Source: Hypsibius dujardini (lineage: Eukaryota; Tardigrada; Eutardigrada; Parachela; Hypsibiidae). From it: a DNA stretch of 31,513 nucleotides. Below are positions 25,001 through 28,248 of this stretch, in pieces. Position 1 is the first letter of the stretch, and every line of letters starts with the position of its first letter. The stretch spans positions 1 through 31,513 of the forward strand of contig LRSR01006226.1 of the NCBI GenBank assembly GCA_001579985.1, read 5' to 3'. The position numbers and the translations under genes were made by a program. Below the pieces are notes generated by a model. It ran no database searches. It was not told the DNA's origin and saw only the letters and a list, made by a program, of their open reading frames with translations.

Positions 25001-27636
25001 AAAATGTATCCAAATTTAGCAACTCAATCCCAAACACTTGATCCGTCTGTCTTTTTGCTGTCGCTCATATATATGATTTTCTACCTGTCTTGTTTACCTG
25101 TTTGTCTCTTTTGCTGCCTATCTGGTTACCTCTGACTGTTTACCTGTCTGCGTGTCTATCTACCTGCCTGCCTGTGTGTCTGTCTTTGTCTCTACGTCTG
25201 CCTGAATGTGTTTTTGTCTTTCTCGCTGTCTTACTGTCTGTCTGACGGCCTGTCCGTTTGTATCCGTCTATCTGTACATCAGTATAACTACTGACGGTCT
25301 TTAATTTTAATTTAAACCGTCTGAGTCTTCCGTCTTCCTTCATGGTCGTTTACCTGCATATAACTCTATATGTCTATCTGCCTCCTGTCTCTCTATTTGT
25401 CTGTCAATCTACATGTCTATCTGCCGGAGTGACCGTCGCCATTGATGTCGCTCAACCTTGATATCTGTCTGCCTGCCCCTCGACAGATCTCGACCATATC
25501 GACGTCAAAAAAATCTCATGAATAATTATTGGTTGCGCGCCGCACCAAACCGACAATGGGAAGATCCACCTACTCGTAGCGCCTAATTAGTCGATTAATT
25601 TTGCGCGTCTCCTCGGCGACCACCGTCGGCGGCAGGTCCGACGAGCAGGTGTAGAACGTGTCGATGATGCCCTGCCCGTCCGACTTGTGCTCCACCACTT
25701 CGTTGCAGAGGGCCTTTATCAAAAACAGAGAAGACAAACAGCAAAGAGATAAGTAAGAGACCGGTAAGAGAAAAAAAAGGTAGTAAGAGAGATTAGAAAA
25801 GAAAGGGTGACTCCCCGGGGCGCCGCGAGTTCGCATTCTACAACTCGTCTCATACTCATCGCTGTACATTCAGACAGCACAGGCATCAAATGGAATGTGT
25901 GAGTAGCCAGTTGTCTGTCCGTCTGTCTGTCCCTTCTCTTCGCTGCTTCTTACCCGGAAACGTTGGAGACCTTGCTGGTACTCGGCGCGGCTGACGTTCT
26001 CTCTGTCCACGGACTCAAAGTCGCGCTCGGTCCGGTCAAGCCAGCGACTGAATGCGGCTACCCTGGAAAGAGAAGAAGAGTGTGTGTGAAGTGTGCACAC
26101 GGACAGAGACACAAATACGATGTGTGTGACAAATGCGGGAAAAATGTGAATTAATCATTTACAATCGCGGCGGGGATTGGGCATCATTAATCACCCACAT
26201 TTTGCAGGTAAGGGACAAGAGTTTTTTCCGACCCGAAAAGCACAGCTTCAACGATTTCGTACAAGGTCTTTGTTTAGCGATAATGTTGACGAGATCTTTT
26301 TTAACTTATTACAGCGCGAACAGAGCTATTAACCTATATATATATTACCCAGTTTAAATAAAGATTTTAAATTAAAATTAAAATTAAAATTAAAATAAAT
26401 TAAATTAAAAATATATTTTTGTTCCTCGACAATATAAAATAAAATGGCATATGTGTAAATGAAACGTCTAATTTAAATAACGTACAGTGAAAAAAAGAAG
26501 TATGCAGTCTTCTAGTACAAATTAAGAACAGCCTGCAGCGGCCTCCGCCGCTCAATAAAATAGGATTTTATAAAAACTAACTTGCCAATTGGGTAGTTTC
26601 ACGAGATCGTGCGATTAGACCAATCAATCAGCCCATGCGGTGCAAATATAATTCTAGGTCGATGATGTGATCAATTAAAGCAATTTGATGAGAAAACGAA
26701 CGAAATCAAGTAATCAAACTATGCTGAACATGAAAAATTCGGGTGGCTATCTATTAAAAAGACCTTGCGTATTTGCTATTGGAATTCAAATACAAATAAA
26801 ATAAACTCTGCATAAGAATTTAAATAAAATATAAAATATCTCGACCACATTTCGGATTTTAAATAAAATAAAAAAATATTCCAATTAAGATAAAAACACC
26901 ATTTTTTGGCTACTTTAAATAAAATTTTAAATATATATATATTTAAACAAGTCTAAGTCAAACTGCGTAATTCGAAAGCTCAACGTTCGTGACTGTTCAT
27001 CAACGTGATTGTCTAGCTATGTGTCTGTCAGAAGGTCTGCCTGCCTGCATGCCAGTCTGTTTGTCTGTCTGTTTGTCTGTCTGTGTCGGTCTGTCTTTCT
27101 GTCTGTACGTTTGTCTGTCTGGTTTTCTGTAAGTTTTCTGGGCTGCCTGTGTGTGCTTCCGGTTTTTCCAGCCGCTTACATTTGCAGGTACAAACTCCAC
27201 CGCTCCGACTTCATATAAAGTGGCGGTGGGGAAGCAGGCGCTGTGGGAAAAAAAGCAAAATGAGTCAGGTACTGCCCACCACAATTCCTTGTCACAACAC
27301 TTTGGACATACAGGTGCTCGTTAACGTCACCAAGGGAGAATTCGCTGGGTGCTGTTGTTGCTGCTGCTCTCCAGCGGTCAAATCCAATCTGCCCACCCGT
27401 TTCTTCTGGGCAATTTGATAGCGTCGCAACTCCTCTCGGATATTATGCAGCTCCTCACCGATACGCTTCCATCGGCGATTGGAGTTGACTGCGGTGGAGA
27501 GGAATGCCGCGCGCTGTTGCTTATCCGATGCGGCATCTTCTTGGAGACCTATGTATATATGACATAACAAAATACATTCAGAGGCATGTAAATAAACAGG
27601 CATACAAACAAATATACAAGCAGACAGAGGCAAACG

Positions 27637-27682
<46 letters not shown>

Positions 27683-28207
27683 TAGAGAGACATACAGGCA
27701 GACAAACAGACATAAAGAAAAACCGATAAACAGGCACGCAGTCTGCGTGACGCAGAAACAGTCCGACAGTCACAACAACGCAGAAAGAAAGAAAACAAAC
27801 CTTCCAAGCAAGCCTGTAACTGTTTCGACAGGTCGAGAAACTGGTCAAATATCCGCTCTTGGATGACGTGCAATTCAAATTCGTAGCCCAACTTTTCGAC
27901 ATTGTGACCGGGTGGTTTGAGGAATTCCTGCCAGCGGACGACACGTCTTTCCCACTCGTCGACGATGGCCAGTTGGCGCTTGATGATCAACTTGCAGCGT
28001 TCAGAAAGGAGACGGCGCTCCAGTTCCACGATCATAGTCTGCACGTCGCCGGCCAAGTCATGCCAGGCAAACACGTCCGTGGGGCGTTCCCGGAGGAGAA
28101 ATTGGTCGATTTCGTCGCGAATTTGTAATAAAGTATTGAAACCATCCTAAAGAGAAACAACAAAACGCCTATACATCACGCACTGACCCACCGGCAGGAA
28201 GACGGTA

Positions 28208-28248
<41 letters not shown>

